A DNA stretch of 64,000 nt, taken from Pseudomonas simiae (lineage in GTDB: Bacteria; Pseudomonadota; Gammaproteobacteria; Pseudomonadales; Pseudomonadaceae). Positions 41,048 through 49,935 of the stretch are shown here, one piece after another (position 1 is the first letter of the stretch; each line of letters begins with the position of its first letter). Both the position numbers and the translations under genes were made by a program. The DNA lies in NCBI RefSeq assembly GCF_900111895.1, contig NZ_FOKB01000001.1, positions 1 through 64,000 of the forward strand. The letters run 5' to 3'. A model generated the notes under the pieces. It saw only the letters and a list, made by a program, of their open reading frames with translations, ran no database searches and was not told where the DNA came from.

Positions 41048-41875
41048 TTGTCTACGGGTAATTTGGATTTCGAGCAGTTCCGGGTCTTCCTGGAAAAAGC
41101 CTGTGGCATATTGCTCGGTGAAAACAAGCAGTACCTGGTATCCAGCCGTCTCAACAAACTGATGGAGCAGCAGGGCATCAAGTCGTTGGGTGAGCTGGTT
41201 CAGCGCATCCAGGGGCAGCCGCGCAGCGGGCTCAAGGAGATGGTGGTCGATGCCATGACCACCAACGAAACCCTGTGGTTTCGTGACACCTACCCCTTTG
41301 AAGTGCTCAAGAACAAAGTGCTGCCGGAGGCTATCAAGGCCAGCCCGGGCCAGCGCCTGCGGATCTGGTCGGCCGCCTGCTCTTCGGGGCAGGAGCCCTA
41401 CTCGATTTCGATGTCCATCGATGAGTTCGAGCGGACTAACATGGGCCAGTTGAAGGCCGGAGCGCAAATCGTCGCCACCGACCTCTCCGGCACCATGCTC
41501 ACCAATTGCAAGACCGGCGAGTACGACAGCCTGGCCCTGGGCCGTGGTTTGTCCCAGGAACGCCTGCAACGTTACTTCGACCCGAAAGGGGCTGGGCGTT
41601 GGGCGGTCAAGGCGCCGATCAAGAACCGTGTGGAGTTTCGCTCGTTCAACCTGCTCGACAGCTACGCCAGCCTGGGCAAGTTCGACATGGTGTTCTGCCG
41701 CAACGTGCTGATCTACTTCTCGGCCGAAGTGAAGAAAGACATCCTGCTGCGCATCCATGGCACGCTCAAGCGCGGCGGCTATCTGTTCCTCGGCGCTTCG
41801 GAAGCGCTAAATGGTCTGCCGGACCATTATCAGATGGTGCAGTGCAGCCCTGGGATCATTTACCAGGCCAAATAG
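41048..41875 (+). CDS. cheR: Chemotaxis protein methyltransferase CheR
   Basis: A 275-residue enzyme that methylates receptor glutamates using S-adenosylmethionine. N-terminal CheR helical domain (FRVFLEKACGILLGENKQYL) and SAM domain with IWSAACSSGQEPYSISM, AQIVATDLSGTML and MVFCRNVLIYFS. The start appears to be TTG at 41048 behind AAGAGG, as no ATG or GTG lies near the family N-terminus. Paired with cheV. Confidence 0.94.
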   Translation: MSTGNLDFEQFRVFLEKACGILLGENKQYLVSSRLNKLMEQQGIKSLGELVQRIQGQPRSGLKEMVVDAMTTNETLWFRDTYPFEVLKNKVLPEAIKASPGQRLRIWSAACSSGQEPYSISMSIDEFERTNMGQLKAGAQIVATDLSGTMLTNCKTGEYDSLALGRGLSQERLQRYFDPKGAGRWAVKAPIKNRVEFRSFNLLDSYASLGKFDMVFCRNVLIYFSAEVKKDILLRIHGTLKRGGYLFLGASEALNGLPDHYQMVQCSPGIIYQAK

Positions 41876-41888
41876 TACGCAAACCTAA

Positions 41889-41979
41889 ATGTGGGAGCGG
41901 GCTTGCTCGCGAATAAGGTCTGTCAGTCATAGATAAGTTGACTGCTCCACCGCATTCGCGAGCAAGCCCGCTCCCACAT
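41889..41979. repeat. REPIN, copy 5
   Basis: Left arm ATGTGGGAGCGGGC, right arm GCCCGCTCCCACAT, located 14 bases after the cheR stop and upstream of the flgB control region. Confidence 0.93.
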
Positions 41980-41986
41980 TTGTTTT

Positions 41987-42081
41987 GCGGCAACCCTCCC
42001 AATAGCGGCAACCCCCCATTGCCGCTTTACTGGCGCCACGCGGAAAGCGTTTGCCGCTTTTCTGGCATTGCCACCCGGCAA
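41987..42081 (+). promoter_or_regulatory. Repeated GCGGCAA/TTGCCGC sites upstream of flgB
   Basis: GCGGCAACCC occurs at 41987 and 42005, and the inverse TTGCCGCTTT(A/T)CTGG at 42019 and 42051; TTGCC-ACCC-GGCAA follows at 42068-42081. They lie 40-134 bases before the flgB sigma-54 promoter, the normal distance for an enhancer-binding protein such as FleQ or FleR. The binding factor is inferred only. Confidence 0.5.
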
Positions 42082-42120
42082 TCTCCCCTCAAGCCCTTGA
42101 TTTACTGGCCTTCAGTAGAT

Positions 42121-42136
42121 TGGCATGCACCTTGCT
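42121..42136 (+). promoter_or_regulatory. Sigma-54 promoter of flgBCDE
   Basis: TGGCATGCACCTTGCT fits TGGCACG-N4-TTGCT with correct -24/-12 spacing; start near 42147, 36 bases before flgB. Confidence 0.88.
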
Positions 42137-42182
42137 ATAACCCAGTTAACGAACAGCAGGTCAGCCCTTAAAGGTTTCCACC

Positions 42183-42590
42183 ATGAGCATCAGCTTCGAT
42201 AAAGCGCTCGGTATCCACGAACAAGCCCTGGGCTTCCGCGCCCAGCGTGCCGAAGTCCTGGCCAACAACATTGCCAACGCCGACACCCCGAACTACAAGG
42301 CTCGGGATTTGGACTTCTCCGCCGTGCTCGCTGCACAGCAGGACAAGACCAAGAACGGCACCTTCGCCTTGAACATGACCAACAGCCGTCATATCGAAGC
42401 GCAAGGCCTGAGCAATGGTGACGAGTCGCTGCTGTATCGCACGCCGATGCAGCCGTCGATCGACCAGAACACCGTCGACGCGCAGCTGGAGCAATCGGCC
42501 TACGCCGAGAACTCGGTGAACTTCCAGGCCAGCTTCACCCTGCTTAACAGCAAATTCAAAGGGCTGATGTCAGCCCTGCGTGGAGAGTAA
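42183..42590 (+). CDS. flgB: Flagellar basal-body rod protein FlgB
   Basis: A 135-residue proximal rod protein. The rod-family N-terminal signature is present: HEQALGFRAQRAEVLANNIANADTPNYKA (shown here as RAEVLANNIANADTPNYKA), and the helical C-terminus FQASFTLLNSKFKGLMSALR. Exported by the flagellar type III apparatus, so no Sec signal. First gene of flgBCDE; start behind AAAGG; flgC begins three bases after its stop. Confidence 0.96.
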   Translation: MSISFDKALGIHEQALGFRAQRAEVLANNIANADTPNYKARDLDFSAVLAAQQDKTKNGTFALNMTNSRHIEAQGLSNGDESLLYRTPMQPSIDQNTVDAQLEQSAYAENSVNFQASFTLLNSKFKGLMSALRGE

Positions 42591-42593
42591 GCC

Positions 42594-43037
42594 ATGTCCC
42601 TGTCCAGTGTTTTCAATATTGCCGGCAGTGGCATGAGCGCGCAGACCACGCGCTTGAACACCGTCGCCAGTAACATCGCCAACGCCGAGACCGTGTCTTC
42701 GAGCATTGACCAGACTTACCGCGCCCGTCACCCGGTGTTCGCCACCATGTTCCAGGGCGGCCAGGCAGGTGGCAGTGATTCGTTGTTCCAGGACCAGGGG
42801 GCCGCAGGCTCCGGCGTGCAAGTGCTGGGTGTGGTCGAAGACCAGAGCAACCTTGAAGCCCGCTACGAACCCAACCATCCCGCCGCGAACGAAAAGGGTT
42901 ATGTCTATTACCCGAACGTCAACGTGGTCGAGGAAATGGCCGACATGATTTCCGCCAGCCGCTCGTTCCAGACCAATGCGGAAATGATGAACACTGCCAA
43001 AACCATGATGCAGAAGGTCCTGACCCTGGGTCAGTGA
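42594..43037 (+). CDS. flgC: Flagellar basal-body rod protein FlgC
   Basis: A 147-residue rod protein with N-terminal MSLSSVFNIAGSGMSAQTTR, the asparagine-rich TVASNIANAETVSS signature, and a C-terminal coiled-coil helix MADMISASRSFQTNAEMMNT. It joins FlgB and FlgF in the proximal rod. Confidence 0.96.
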   Translation: MSLSSVFNIAGSGMSAQTTRLNTVASNIANAETVSSSIDQTYRARHPVFATMFQGGQAGGSDSLFQDQGAAGSGVQVLGVVEDQSNLEARYEPNHPAANEKGYVYYPNVNVVEEMADMISASRSFQTNAEMMNTAKTMMQKVLTLGQ

Positions 43038-43053
43038 TAAGGGGCGCCAAATA

Positions 43054-43779
43054 ATGGCCATCGTTGATACGAGTAACAACACGCCAGTCCAGGACCTTTT
43101 CAATTCCAAGGTCAAAACTGCCCAGGACAACAGCAGCGTCACTGATGCTGCCAATAAGGCCACGGGCAAACAATCGCTGGGCAAGGATGCATTCTTGCAG
43201 CTGTTGGTCACCCAACTGAAAAACCAGAACCCGCTGTCGCCGCAAGACAACGGCGCGTTCGTGGCCCAGCTGGCGCAGTTCAGCAGCCTGGAAGGCATCA
43301 ACACCCTGAATGATTCGGTGAATGCGATCTCCAGCAACTTCAGCTCGTCGCAAGCGCTGCAGGCGTCGTCGCTGGTCGGGCGCTCGATCATCATCCAGAC
43401 CGACAAGGCCATGGTTGATACCAGCAAGAGCATGACCGGATCGGTGGATGTCACAGCGGCGACCGGCAATGTCTCCGTCAAGATCACTGACAAAGACGGC
43501 AATGTGGTGCGCACCATCGAAATGGGGGCCCAGAGCGCCGGTACCCAGAGCTTTATCTGGGATGGCAAAAACGACAAGGGTGAGGTCGCTCCTGCGGGCA
43601 CCTACACCTTCAATGCCACCACCAAGAACGACAAGGGTGATGCCGTCGCCCTGAGCACTTCGCTGCCGGCAACGGTAACGAGCGTGACCTTGAGCAAGAC
43701 CGGCGGCGAAATGCTGCTGAACCTGGCAGGCGGCATGGGCAGCGTCAAGCTGTCGCAAATTCAGACTATCGGTACATAG
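43054..43779 (+). CDS. flgD: Flagellar hook assembly protein FlgD
   Basis: A 241-residue hook-capping scaffold. N-terminal FlgD signature LGKDAFLQLLVTQLKNQNPL and AQLAQFSSLEGINTLN; C-terminal FLG-D/fibronectin-like part with QSFIWDGKNDKGEVAPAGTY. It directs FlgE polymerisation and is then released. Start after AAGGGGC. Confidence 0.95.
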   Translation: MAIVDTSNNTPVQDLFNSKVKTAQDNSSVTDAANKATGKQSLGKDAFLQLLVTQLKNQNPLSPQDNGAFVAQLAQFSSLEGINTLNDSVNAISSNFSSSQALQASSLVGRSIIIQTDKAMVDTSKSMTGSVDVTAATGNVSVKITDKDGNVVRTIEMGAQSAGTQSFIWDGKNDKGEVAPAGTYTFNATTKNDKGDAVALSTSLPATVTSVTLSKTGGEMLLNLAGGMGSVKLSQIQTIGT

Positions 43780-43810
43780 AGCCGGCTAAATACGGCAGAG
43801 GGAGAGAAAC

Positions 43811-45121
43811 ATGTCTTTTAATATCGGCCTTAGCGGGCTCTATGCGGCCAACAAACAACTGGACGTGACCGGCAACAACATCGCCAACGTGGCGACCACG
43901 GGCTTCAAGTCGTCCCGTGCGGAGTTCGCGGACATTTACGCCGCCTCCAAACTGGGCACCGGCCAGAACAGCATCGGCAACGGTGTGAACCTGGCGGCCG
44001 TGTCCCAGCAGTTCACCCAGGGCGACGTCAATGGTAGCGGCGGTATCCTGGACATGGCGATCCAGGGCGGCGGCTTCTTCGTGCAGAAGGGCAGCGACGG
44101 TTCGCTGGAATACACCCGTAGCGGTGCCTTCCGTGCCGACAAAGACGGCTACATCACCAACAACACCGGGACTTCGCGCCTGCAAGGTTATGCGGCGGAT
44201 GCGGACGGCAAGATCATCAAAGGCGGCCTGACCGACCTGCAACTGAACCTGTCGAACCTGCCGCCCAAGGCGTCCACCAAGGTAGATTCCACCAGTAACC
44301 TGAACTCCTCGGAGCCGGTGATCGACCAGACGGCCAAGCCGTTCAACCCGAACGACACCAGCACCTTTACCACCCAGTACAGCACCACGTTGTACGACTC
44401 CCAGGGTAACGCGCACCCGATGGTGCAGTACCTGGTGAAAACCGACGGTAACAAGTGGAACGCCTACACCCTGATCGATGGCCGCAACCCTAACGGTTCG
44501 GCGCCAACCGGCACTCCGTCGACCCCGCCAGTACCGTCGGCACTGACCTTTGATGGCAATGGCAAGCTGACCAGTGTCGTGACCGGCGGTGTGTCCGACA
44601 AGACCCTGACCATCACCGGTTGGGTCCCTGGAACTGTGACTGATGGTGTGTGGAAGGCCAACGGCGCCAATGCCAACCCGACCGGTATCGCGGTCAACAT
44701 GGCCAACATCACCCAGTACAACTCGGCCACCTACCGCAACCCACCGGTCACCGATGGCTATGCCACCGGCCAGATCACCGGCCTGAAAATCGACGGCAAC
44801 GGCGTACTGTTCGCAACGTTCAGCAACCAGCAGAGCAAGGCCATCGGCCAGATCTCCCTGGCCAGCTTCAACAACGAACAAGGCCTGCAGCCTGCCGGCG
44901 GTACCTCCTGGAGAGAGACCTTCGCTTCGGGCCAGCCAGGTTACGACACCCCGCAAGCGGGCACCCTGGGTTCGATCGTGGCCAACTCCCTGGAGAACTC
45001 CAACGTCAACCTGACCAACGAGCTGGTAGACCTGATCAAGGCCCAGAGCAACTATCAGGCGAACGCCAAGACCATCTCCACCCAGAGCACCATCATGCAG
45101 ACCATCATTCAGATGACGTGA
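43811..45121 (+). CDS. flgE: Flagellar hook protein FlgE
   Basis: A 436-residue hook subunit. N-terminus MSFNIGLSGLYAANKQLDVT with GNNIANVATTGFKSSRAEF; central variable domain; C-terminus SLENSNVNLTNELVDLIKAQ and SNYQANAKTISTQSTIMQTI. The operon ends here with a strong terminator; the flgF-L genes that usually follow are not in the window. Confidence 0.96.
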   Translation: MSFNIGLSGLYAANKQLDVTGNNIANVATTGFKSSRAEFADIYAASKLGTGQNSIGNGVNLAAVSQQFTQGDVNGSGGILDMAIQGGGFFVQKGSDGSLEYTRSGAFRADKDGYITNNTGTSRLQGYAADADGKIIKGGLTDLQLNLSNLPPKASTKVDSTSNLNSSEPVIDQTAKPFNPNDTSTFTTQYSTTLYDSQGNAHPMVQYLVKTDGNKWNAYTLIDGRNPNGSAPTGTPSTPPVPSALTFDGNGKLTSVVTGGVSDKTLTITGWVPGTVTDGVWKANGANANPTGIAVNMANITQYNSATYRNPPVTDGYATGQITGLKIDGNGVLFATFSNQQSKAIGQISLASFNNEQGLQPAGGTSWRETFASGQPGYDTPQAGTLGSIVANSLENSNVNLTNELVDLIKAQSNYQANAKTISTQSTIMQTIIQMT

Positions 45122-45140
45122 TGCGGTAGCGCTCTATAGA

Positions 45141-45168
45141 AAGCCCCTCGAAAGAGGGGCTTTTTTTT
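45141..45168 (+). terminator. Terminator of flgBCDE
   Basis: AAGCCCCTC / GAGGGGCTT hairpin with short loop and eight T's, 19 bases after the flgE stop. Confidence 0.93.
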
Positions 45169-45303
45169 GCGTGTCATTTGGCCTTAGGACCTTTCCCACC
45201 GTTGCTGTAGTCAGGGGATGACGCGCGACTACCGGAACGTATCACATCGCTCCTTCCACTCATTCAGGCGTAGGTCGTTTGGATCATATGGGGAGGGTTT
45301 GGT

Positions 45304-46374
45304 ATGTGGAGTTCGTCAGCATCCGCCCAAGAGGCTGGAGGTGCACGTCGCAACGTTGCCTGGGGTGGGAGTTACCCGCTAGATGCACGTCGTTCGGACA
45401 CTACAACGCAGGACGTAGGGTCCAATAAACAAGCTATCAGTCAGTTGCTCAAAGAAATTGAAGATGCCGAGAAAACGTCAAAGAGCCAGGTCGTACGGGA
45501 TCTGCGTGACAAGCTGAATAAAGTACGAGGGGAACTGGGTGACGAGAAATTCAAGGAGGTCCTTGAGGAGCTGAAGAAAGATAAGGCTGATGCCTGGTGG
45601 GCGTGGCTGAAGGCCCTGTTTCCGGATCTATTTCCAGATGATTCGCCTTTGGAGCCCCCCTCTCCAGCACCCTCTCCACGTGGAGGCGGAGGGGGGGGAG
45701 GAGGCGGCAATAGAGTCAACCCGCAAGGCTTTGGGCCCGCCGACGTCATGAGCAACAAGCCCATTACCGAGGGTGCTAAATATTTCAACTACAAACCTGA
45801 CAACAGTAACCCAGGTAAAAAGCCAGACAATATCTGGAGCGGATTCAGCCAGGGGCCTGATGGAAACTGCGTGACTGTTTCGTCAATCAAGGCCGCGATG
45901 ATGCAGTTCGGGCAGAAACCCACCGACGTGTTCAAAGAGGTGAGGGAGACGGGCAGTGGCTATGACGTGACCATGCGAGATGGGGTCAAGGTTTCTTTTA
46001 CTAAAGATGAATTGAGGCAGGCTGCCACTCAAGCTCGTTTCAAGGGAGATGATCCGCAGATGATCACGGACGCCAACTTCATGTATGCAGCGAGCGCGAA
46101 GCGGGCACAGATGGAAAACAACGATGGCACGGCGGGGCGAAGCTTCCAGGCTGCAATGAACAGCCTCAACGATGGTGAGGGCTCGCGCGAGGGGCTAAAC
46201 CGCTTGGGTCTCAAGGGGCACTACAGGCCGGCGACGGACTCTGATTTGAGAAGCAGCAAGGTGGGGACGGTGGAGTACGGAGGCCATTCGATGGCGGTGA
46301 TCGATGGTCGAATTGAGTTGTGGGGTCGACGCGGTGGGGTGCCCCAGTCGGGTATGGCGACCGTGTTGTTCTGA
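45304..46374 (+). CDS. Unrecognised protein with a papain-like cysteine-protease signature
   Basis: A 356-residue protein without a signal peptide. Residues about 40-110 are charged and helical (LKEIEDAEKTSKSQ, RDLRDKLNKVRGELGDEKF); a Pro-rich stretch and nine consecutive glycines (about 127-135) form a hinge; the C-terminal 200 residues hold Q183-GPDGN-C189, the Gln-to-Cys spacing of papain-like enzymes, and a candidate His at 328 with Asp at 334 (GGHSMAVIDG). The fold is a prediction from these motifs, not a family match. It has its own ribosome site GGGAGGG, is isolated by terminators on both sides, and seems somewhat less GC-rich than its neighbours. A secreted effector or toxin is possible. 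Confidence 0.65.
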   Translation: MWSSSASAQEAGGARRNVAWGGSYPLDARRSDTTTQDVGSNKQAISQLLKEIEDAEKTSKSQVVRDLRDKLNKVRGELGDEKFKEVLEELKKDKADAWWAWLKALFPDLFPDDSPLEPPSPAPSPRGGGGGGGGGNRVNPQGFGPADVMSNKPITEGAKYFNYKPDNSNPGKKPDNIWSGFSQGPDGNCVTVSSIKAAMMQFGQKPTDVFKEVRETGSGYDVTMRDGVKVSFTKDELRQAATQARFKGDDPQMITDANFMYAASAKRAQMENNDGTAGRSFQAAMNSLNDGEGSREGLNRLGLKGHYRPATDSDLRSSKVGTVEYGGHSMAVIDGRIELWGRRGGVPQSGMATVLF

Positions 46375-46400
46375 GGTTCCGGTCTTTCGTCCTGGCCAAT

Positions 46401-46449
46401 AAAAACCCCCGATAAACCCCAGTGAATCCGGGGTATATCGGGGGTTTTT
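46401..46449. terminator. Bidirectional terminator between the unknown gene and nrdA
   Basis: Long imperfect hairpin from AAAAACCCCCGATA to TATCGGGGGTTTTT with an inner CCCC/GGGG stem. It serves two convergent genes. Confidence 0.92.
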
Positions 46450-46484
46450 CAGTTCCGGGTGATTAAACCCGGAACTGCCTCAGC

Positions 46485-49382
46485 TTATTGGCAAGCTTCG
46501 CAATCCGGCTCGTCAATCGCGCAGGCCTTTGGCACTGGCGCCGGGCCGGCTGGCGCTGCAAGCACCGAATCATCACCGTGGTTGCCACCGCTGGAAACAG
46601 CGTTCAGCTTACCGGTGTTGATGGTCGACTTCTCGGTGCTGGTCGCGGCCAGGGCGCGGAGGTAGTAAGTGGTTTTCAGGCCACGGTACCACGCCATGCG
46701 GTAGGTCACGTCCAGCTTCTTGCCCGAAGCGCCGGCGATGTAGAGGTTCAGGGACTGGGCCTGGTCGATCCACTTCTGGCGACGGCTGGCGGCGTCAACG
46801 ATCCACTTGGTGTCCACTTCGAAGGCCGTCGCGTAGAGCTCTTTGAGTTCTTGCGGGATGCGCTCGATCTGCTGCACGGAACCGTCGTAGTACTTCAGGT
46901 CGTTGATCATGACCGAGTCCCACAGGCCGCGGGCTTTCAGGTCGCGAACCAGGTACGGGTTGATCACGGTGAATTCGCCCGACAGGTTCGATTTCACATA
47001 CAGGTTCTGGTAGGTCGGTTCGATCGACTGCGATACGCCGGTGATGTTGGCGATGGTGGCGGTCGGTGCGATGGCCATGATGTTGGAGTTGCGAATACCT
47101 TTCTGCACGCGGGCACGTACCGGCGCCCAGTCCAGGGTTTCGTTCAGATCAACGTCGATGTACTTCTGGCCACGGGCTTCGATCAGGATCTGTTGCGAAT
47201 CCAGCGGCAGGATGCCCTTGGACCACAGCGAACCCTGGAACGTCTCGTAGGCGCCGCGCTCGTCGGCCAGGTCGCAGGAAGCCTGGATCGCGTAGTAGCT
47301 GACCGCTTCCATGGACTTGTCGGCGAACTCGACCGCAGCATCCGAACCGTAAGGAATGTGCTGCAGGTACAGCGCGTCCTGGAAGCCCATGATGCCCAGG
47401 CCCACTGGACGGTGCTTGAAGTTGGAGTTCTGCGCCTGTGGCACCGAGTAGTAGTTGATGTCGATCACGTTATCGAGCATGCGTACTGCGGTGTTGACGG
47501 TGCGCTCCAGCTTGGCGGTGTCCAGCTTGCCGTTGACGATGTGGTTCGGCAGGTTGATCGAGCCCAGGTTGCAAACGGCGATCTCGTCCTTGTTGGTGTT
47601 CAAGGTGATCTCGGTGCACAGATTCGAACTGTGGACCACGCCCACGTGCTGCTGCGGGCTGCGCAGGTTGCACGGGTCTTTGAAGGTCAGCCATGGGTGG
47701 CCGGTTTCAAACAGCATGGACAGCATTTTGCGCCACAGGTCTTTGGCCTGGATGGTCTTGAACAGCTTGACCTTGCCTGGGTATTCGGTGAGGGCTTCGT
47801 AGTACTCGTAGCGCTCTTCGAAGGCTTTACCGGTCAGGTCGTGCAGGTCCGGGACTTCGGATGGCGAGAACAGGGTCCATTTGCCGTCATCGAAGACACG
47901 CTTCATGAACAGGTCAGGGATCCAGTTGGCGGTGTTCATGTCGTGGGTGCGACGACGATCATCACCGGTGTTCTTGCGCAGCTCGATGAACTCTTCGATG
48001 TCCATGTGCCAGGTTTCCAGGTAGGCACATACAGCGCCTTTGCGCTTGCCGCCCTGGTTGACCGCAACGGCGGTGTCGTTCACGACTTTCAGGAAGGGCA
48101 CAACGCCCTGGGACTTGCCGTTGGTGCCCTTGATGTACGAACCCAGTGCACGCACCGGGGTCCAGTCGTTGCCCAGGCCGCCGGCGAATTTGGACAACAT
48201 GGCGTTGTCGTGGATCGCGTGGTAGATGCCCGACAGGTCATCCGGCACGGTGGTCAGGTAGCAGCTGGACAGCTGTGGACGCAGGGTGCCGGCGTTGAAC
48301 AGGGTTGGGGTCGACGACATGTAGTCGAAGGACGACAACAAGTTGTAGAACTCGATGGCACGGTCTTCTTTCTGCTTCTCTTCAATCGCCAGGCCCATGG
48401 CCACGCGCATGAAGAACACTTGCGGCAGTTCGAAGCGGATACCGTCCTTGTGGATGAAGTAACGGTCGTACAGGGTCTGCAGGCCCAGGTAGGTGAACTG
48501 CTGGTCACGCTCGTGGTTGATCGCCTTGCCGAGTTTTTCCAGGTCGAAGGTGGCCAGGATCGGGTTCAGCAATTCGAATTCGATACCCTTGGCGATGTAG
48601 GCAGGCAGGGCCTTGGCGTACAGGTCGGCCATTTCGTGGTGGGTGGCGCTGTCGGCGACTTTCAGGAAGCCCAGGCCTTCGGCACGCAGGGTGTCCATCA
48701 GCAGGCGCGCGGTCACGAACGAGTAGTTCGGCTCGCGTTCAACCAGGGTACGGGCGGTCATCACCAGGGCGGTGTTGACGTCGGTCAGGGCCACGCCGTC
48801 GTACAGGTTCTTCAGGGTTTCGCGCTGGATCAGGTCACCGTCGACTTCTTCCAGGCCTTCGCAGGCCTCGGTGATGATGGTGTTCAGGCGACCCAGGTCC
48901 AGCGGCGCAAAAGTGCCGTCGGCCAGGGTGATGCGGATCGATGGGTGAGCCTGTACGGCGGCTTCTTCAGCCGGGGCACGTACAGCGCGCTCCTTGGAGC
49001 GGGCATCACGGTAGATCACGTAGTCGCGGGCAACTTTCTGCTCGCCGGCACGCATCAGGGCCAGTTCGACCTGGTCCTGGATTTCTTCGATGTGGATGGT
49101 GCCGCCCGAAGGCATGCGACGCTTGAAGGTCGCGGTGACTTGTTCGGTCAGGCGGGCAACGGTGTCGTGGATGCGCGACGAGGCAGCAGCGGTGCCGCCC
49201 TCAACTGCAAGAAACGCTTTGGTGATGGCGACGGTGATTTTGTCATCGGTGTAAGGGACGACAGTGCCGTTACGCTTGATCACACGCAATTGGCCGGGTG
49301 CGGTGGCTGACAGATCCAGGTTCGAATCGGCGGCCTGCTGCACGGAGCCTTGCGGGTTCTCGCGAGTTGTGTCGGTTTGCAT
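46485..49382 (-). CDS. nrdA: Ribonucleotide reductase class Ia alpha subunit
   Basis: A 965-residue catalytic subunit. Two N-terminal ATP-cone domains are visible: RVIKRNGTVVPYTDDKITVA and, about 100 residues on, IRITLADGTFAPLDLGRLNT; duplicated cones are known for Pseudomonas NrdA and govern dATP inhibition. The barrel holds SSCYLTTVPDDLSGIYHAIH, NLCTEITL and CNLGSINLP, and the C-terminal redox cysteines are in DEPDCEACQ. The start is ATG at 49382 (MQTDTTRENPQ). No intein. The partner nrdB is about 46 kb away at the left end of the window. Confidence 0.97.
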   Translation of the reverse strand: MQTDTTRENPQGSVQQAADSNLDLSATAPGQLRVIKRNGTVVPYTDDKITVAITKAFLAVEGGTAAASSRIHDTVARLTEQVTATFKRRMPSGGTIHIEEIQDQVELALMRAGEQKVARDYVIYRDARSKERAVRAPAEEAAVQAHPSIRITLADGTFAPLDLGRLNTIITEACEGLEEVDGDLIQRETLKNLYDGVALTDVNTALVMTARTLVEREPNYSFVTARLLMDTLRAEGLGFLKVADSATHHEMADLYAKALPAYIAKGIEFELLNPILATFDLEKLGKAINHERDQQFTYLGLQTLYDRYFIHKDGIRFELPQVFFMRVAMGLAIEEKQKEDRAIEFYNLLSSFDYMSSTPTLFNAGTLRPQLSSCYLTTVPDDLSGIYHAIHDNAMLSKFAGGLGNDWTPVRALGSYIKGTNGKSQGVVPFLKVVNDTAVAVNQGGKRKGAVCAYLETWHMDIEEFIELRKNTGDDRRRTHDMNTANWIPDLFMKRVFDDGKWTLFSPSEVPDLHDLTGKAFEERYEYYEALTEYPGKVKLFKTIQAKDLWRKMLSMLFETGHPWLTFKDPCNLRSPQQHVGVVHSSNLCTEITLNTNKDEIAVCNLGSINLPNHIVNGKLDTAKLERTVNTAVRMLDNVIDINYYSVPQAQNSNFKHRPVGLGIMGFQDALYLQHIPYGSDAAVEFADKSMEAVSYYAIQASCDLADERGAYETFQGSLWSKGILPLDSQQILIEARGQKYIDVDLNETLDWAPVRARVQKGIRNSNIMAIAPTATIANITGVSQSIEPTYQNLYVKSNLSGEFTVINPYLVRDLKARGLWDSVMINDLKYYDGSVQQIERIPQELKELYATAFEVDTKWIVDAASRRQKWIDQAQSLNLYIAGASGKKLDVTYRMAWYRGLKTTYYLRALAATSTEKSTINTGKLNAVSSGGNHGDDSVLAAPAGPAPVPKACAIDEPDCEACQ

Positions 49383-49935
49383 GGGGGGTTGTCTCCACGT
49401 TCTATATTTGATTGCGAGTGCCAGGCTCTTCCTGCAACACCCGTACCGTTTTCCATATCGGGGATGGGAAACAGCTGCCATCCGCGTGAGCGGTTTGGTC
49501 TACTGAAAATCGGTTGGTTCCATGCTGCGGTAGCAATAAAACGCTTGAATTTCTTGCCACTTGTGTGGTTGGGCGCTTTCTTGAAAAACCCCACATGTAG
49601 GGTCTTATTCAGTGCCGAGGTACAAGATAATGCGTTTTTGAGGGGTTAGCAACGCAGTAACCTGTGGATAACGCTGTGGGTAAAATGTGTAAGAAAGGTT
49701 GAATGGGCGTGTAGGCCGCATTGCTGCTGGATTACGCCGTTTGTCATTAATTGTTTCGGGCTTAAAACAACCTGCCCATTTTCGAAGGGCGCGAACCCTA
49801 TCACAAAAAAACGCGATCACCGAATGGATTTCCCGGCTTGTGTTTGAGGGCTGGCCCGTGGCTACAATCGACCGTATCGGGCTACGCAGTTACCCAGATC
49901 ATGCCCGCCTTTTATGACAGACATTGAGGTCACCC
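49383..49935. promoter_or_regulatory. nrdA upstream region with DnaA-box and NrdR-box candidates
   Basis: The gap is 553 bases and carries the nrdA promoter (minus) and that of the response regulator (plus). A perfect DnaA box TGTGGATAA lies at 49663-49671, and a one-mismatch copy TGTGGGTAA at 49675-49683. Two sequences resembling the NrdR core CWATATATWG, CCACATGTAG (49591-49600) and CAAGATAATG (49623-49632), are 32 bases centre to centre, the spacing expected for paired NrdR boxes. No gene is visible. Confidence 0.55.

Noticed and set aside
46488..49310. A 940-codon plus-strand frame opposite nrdA
   Set aside because: Shadow of nrdA; composition rich in H, Q, V, G and R as expected for the antisense of biased codons.
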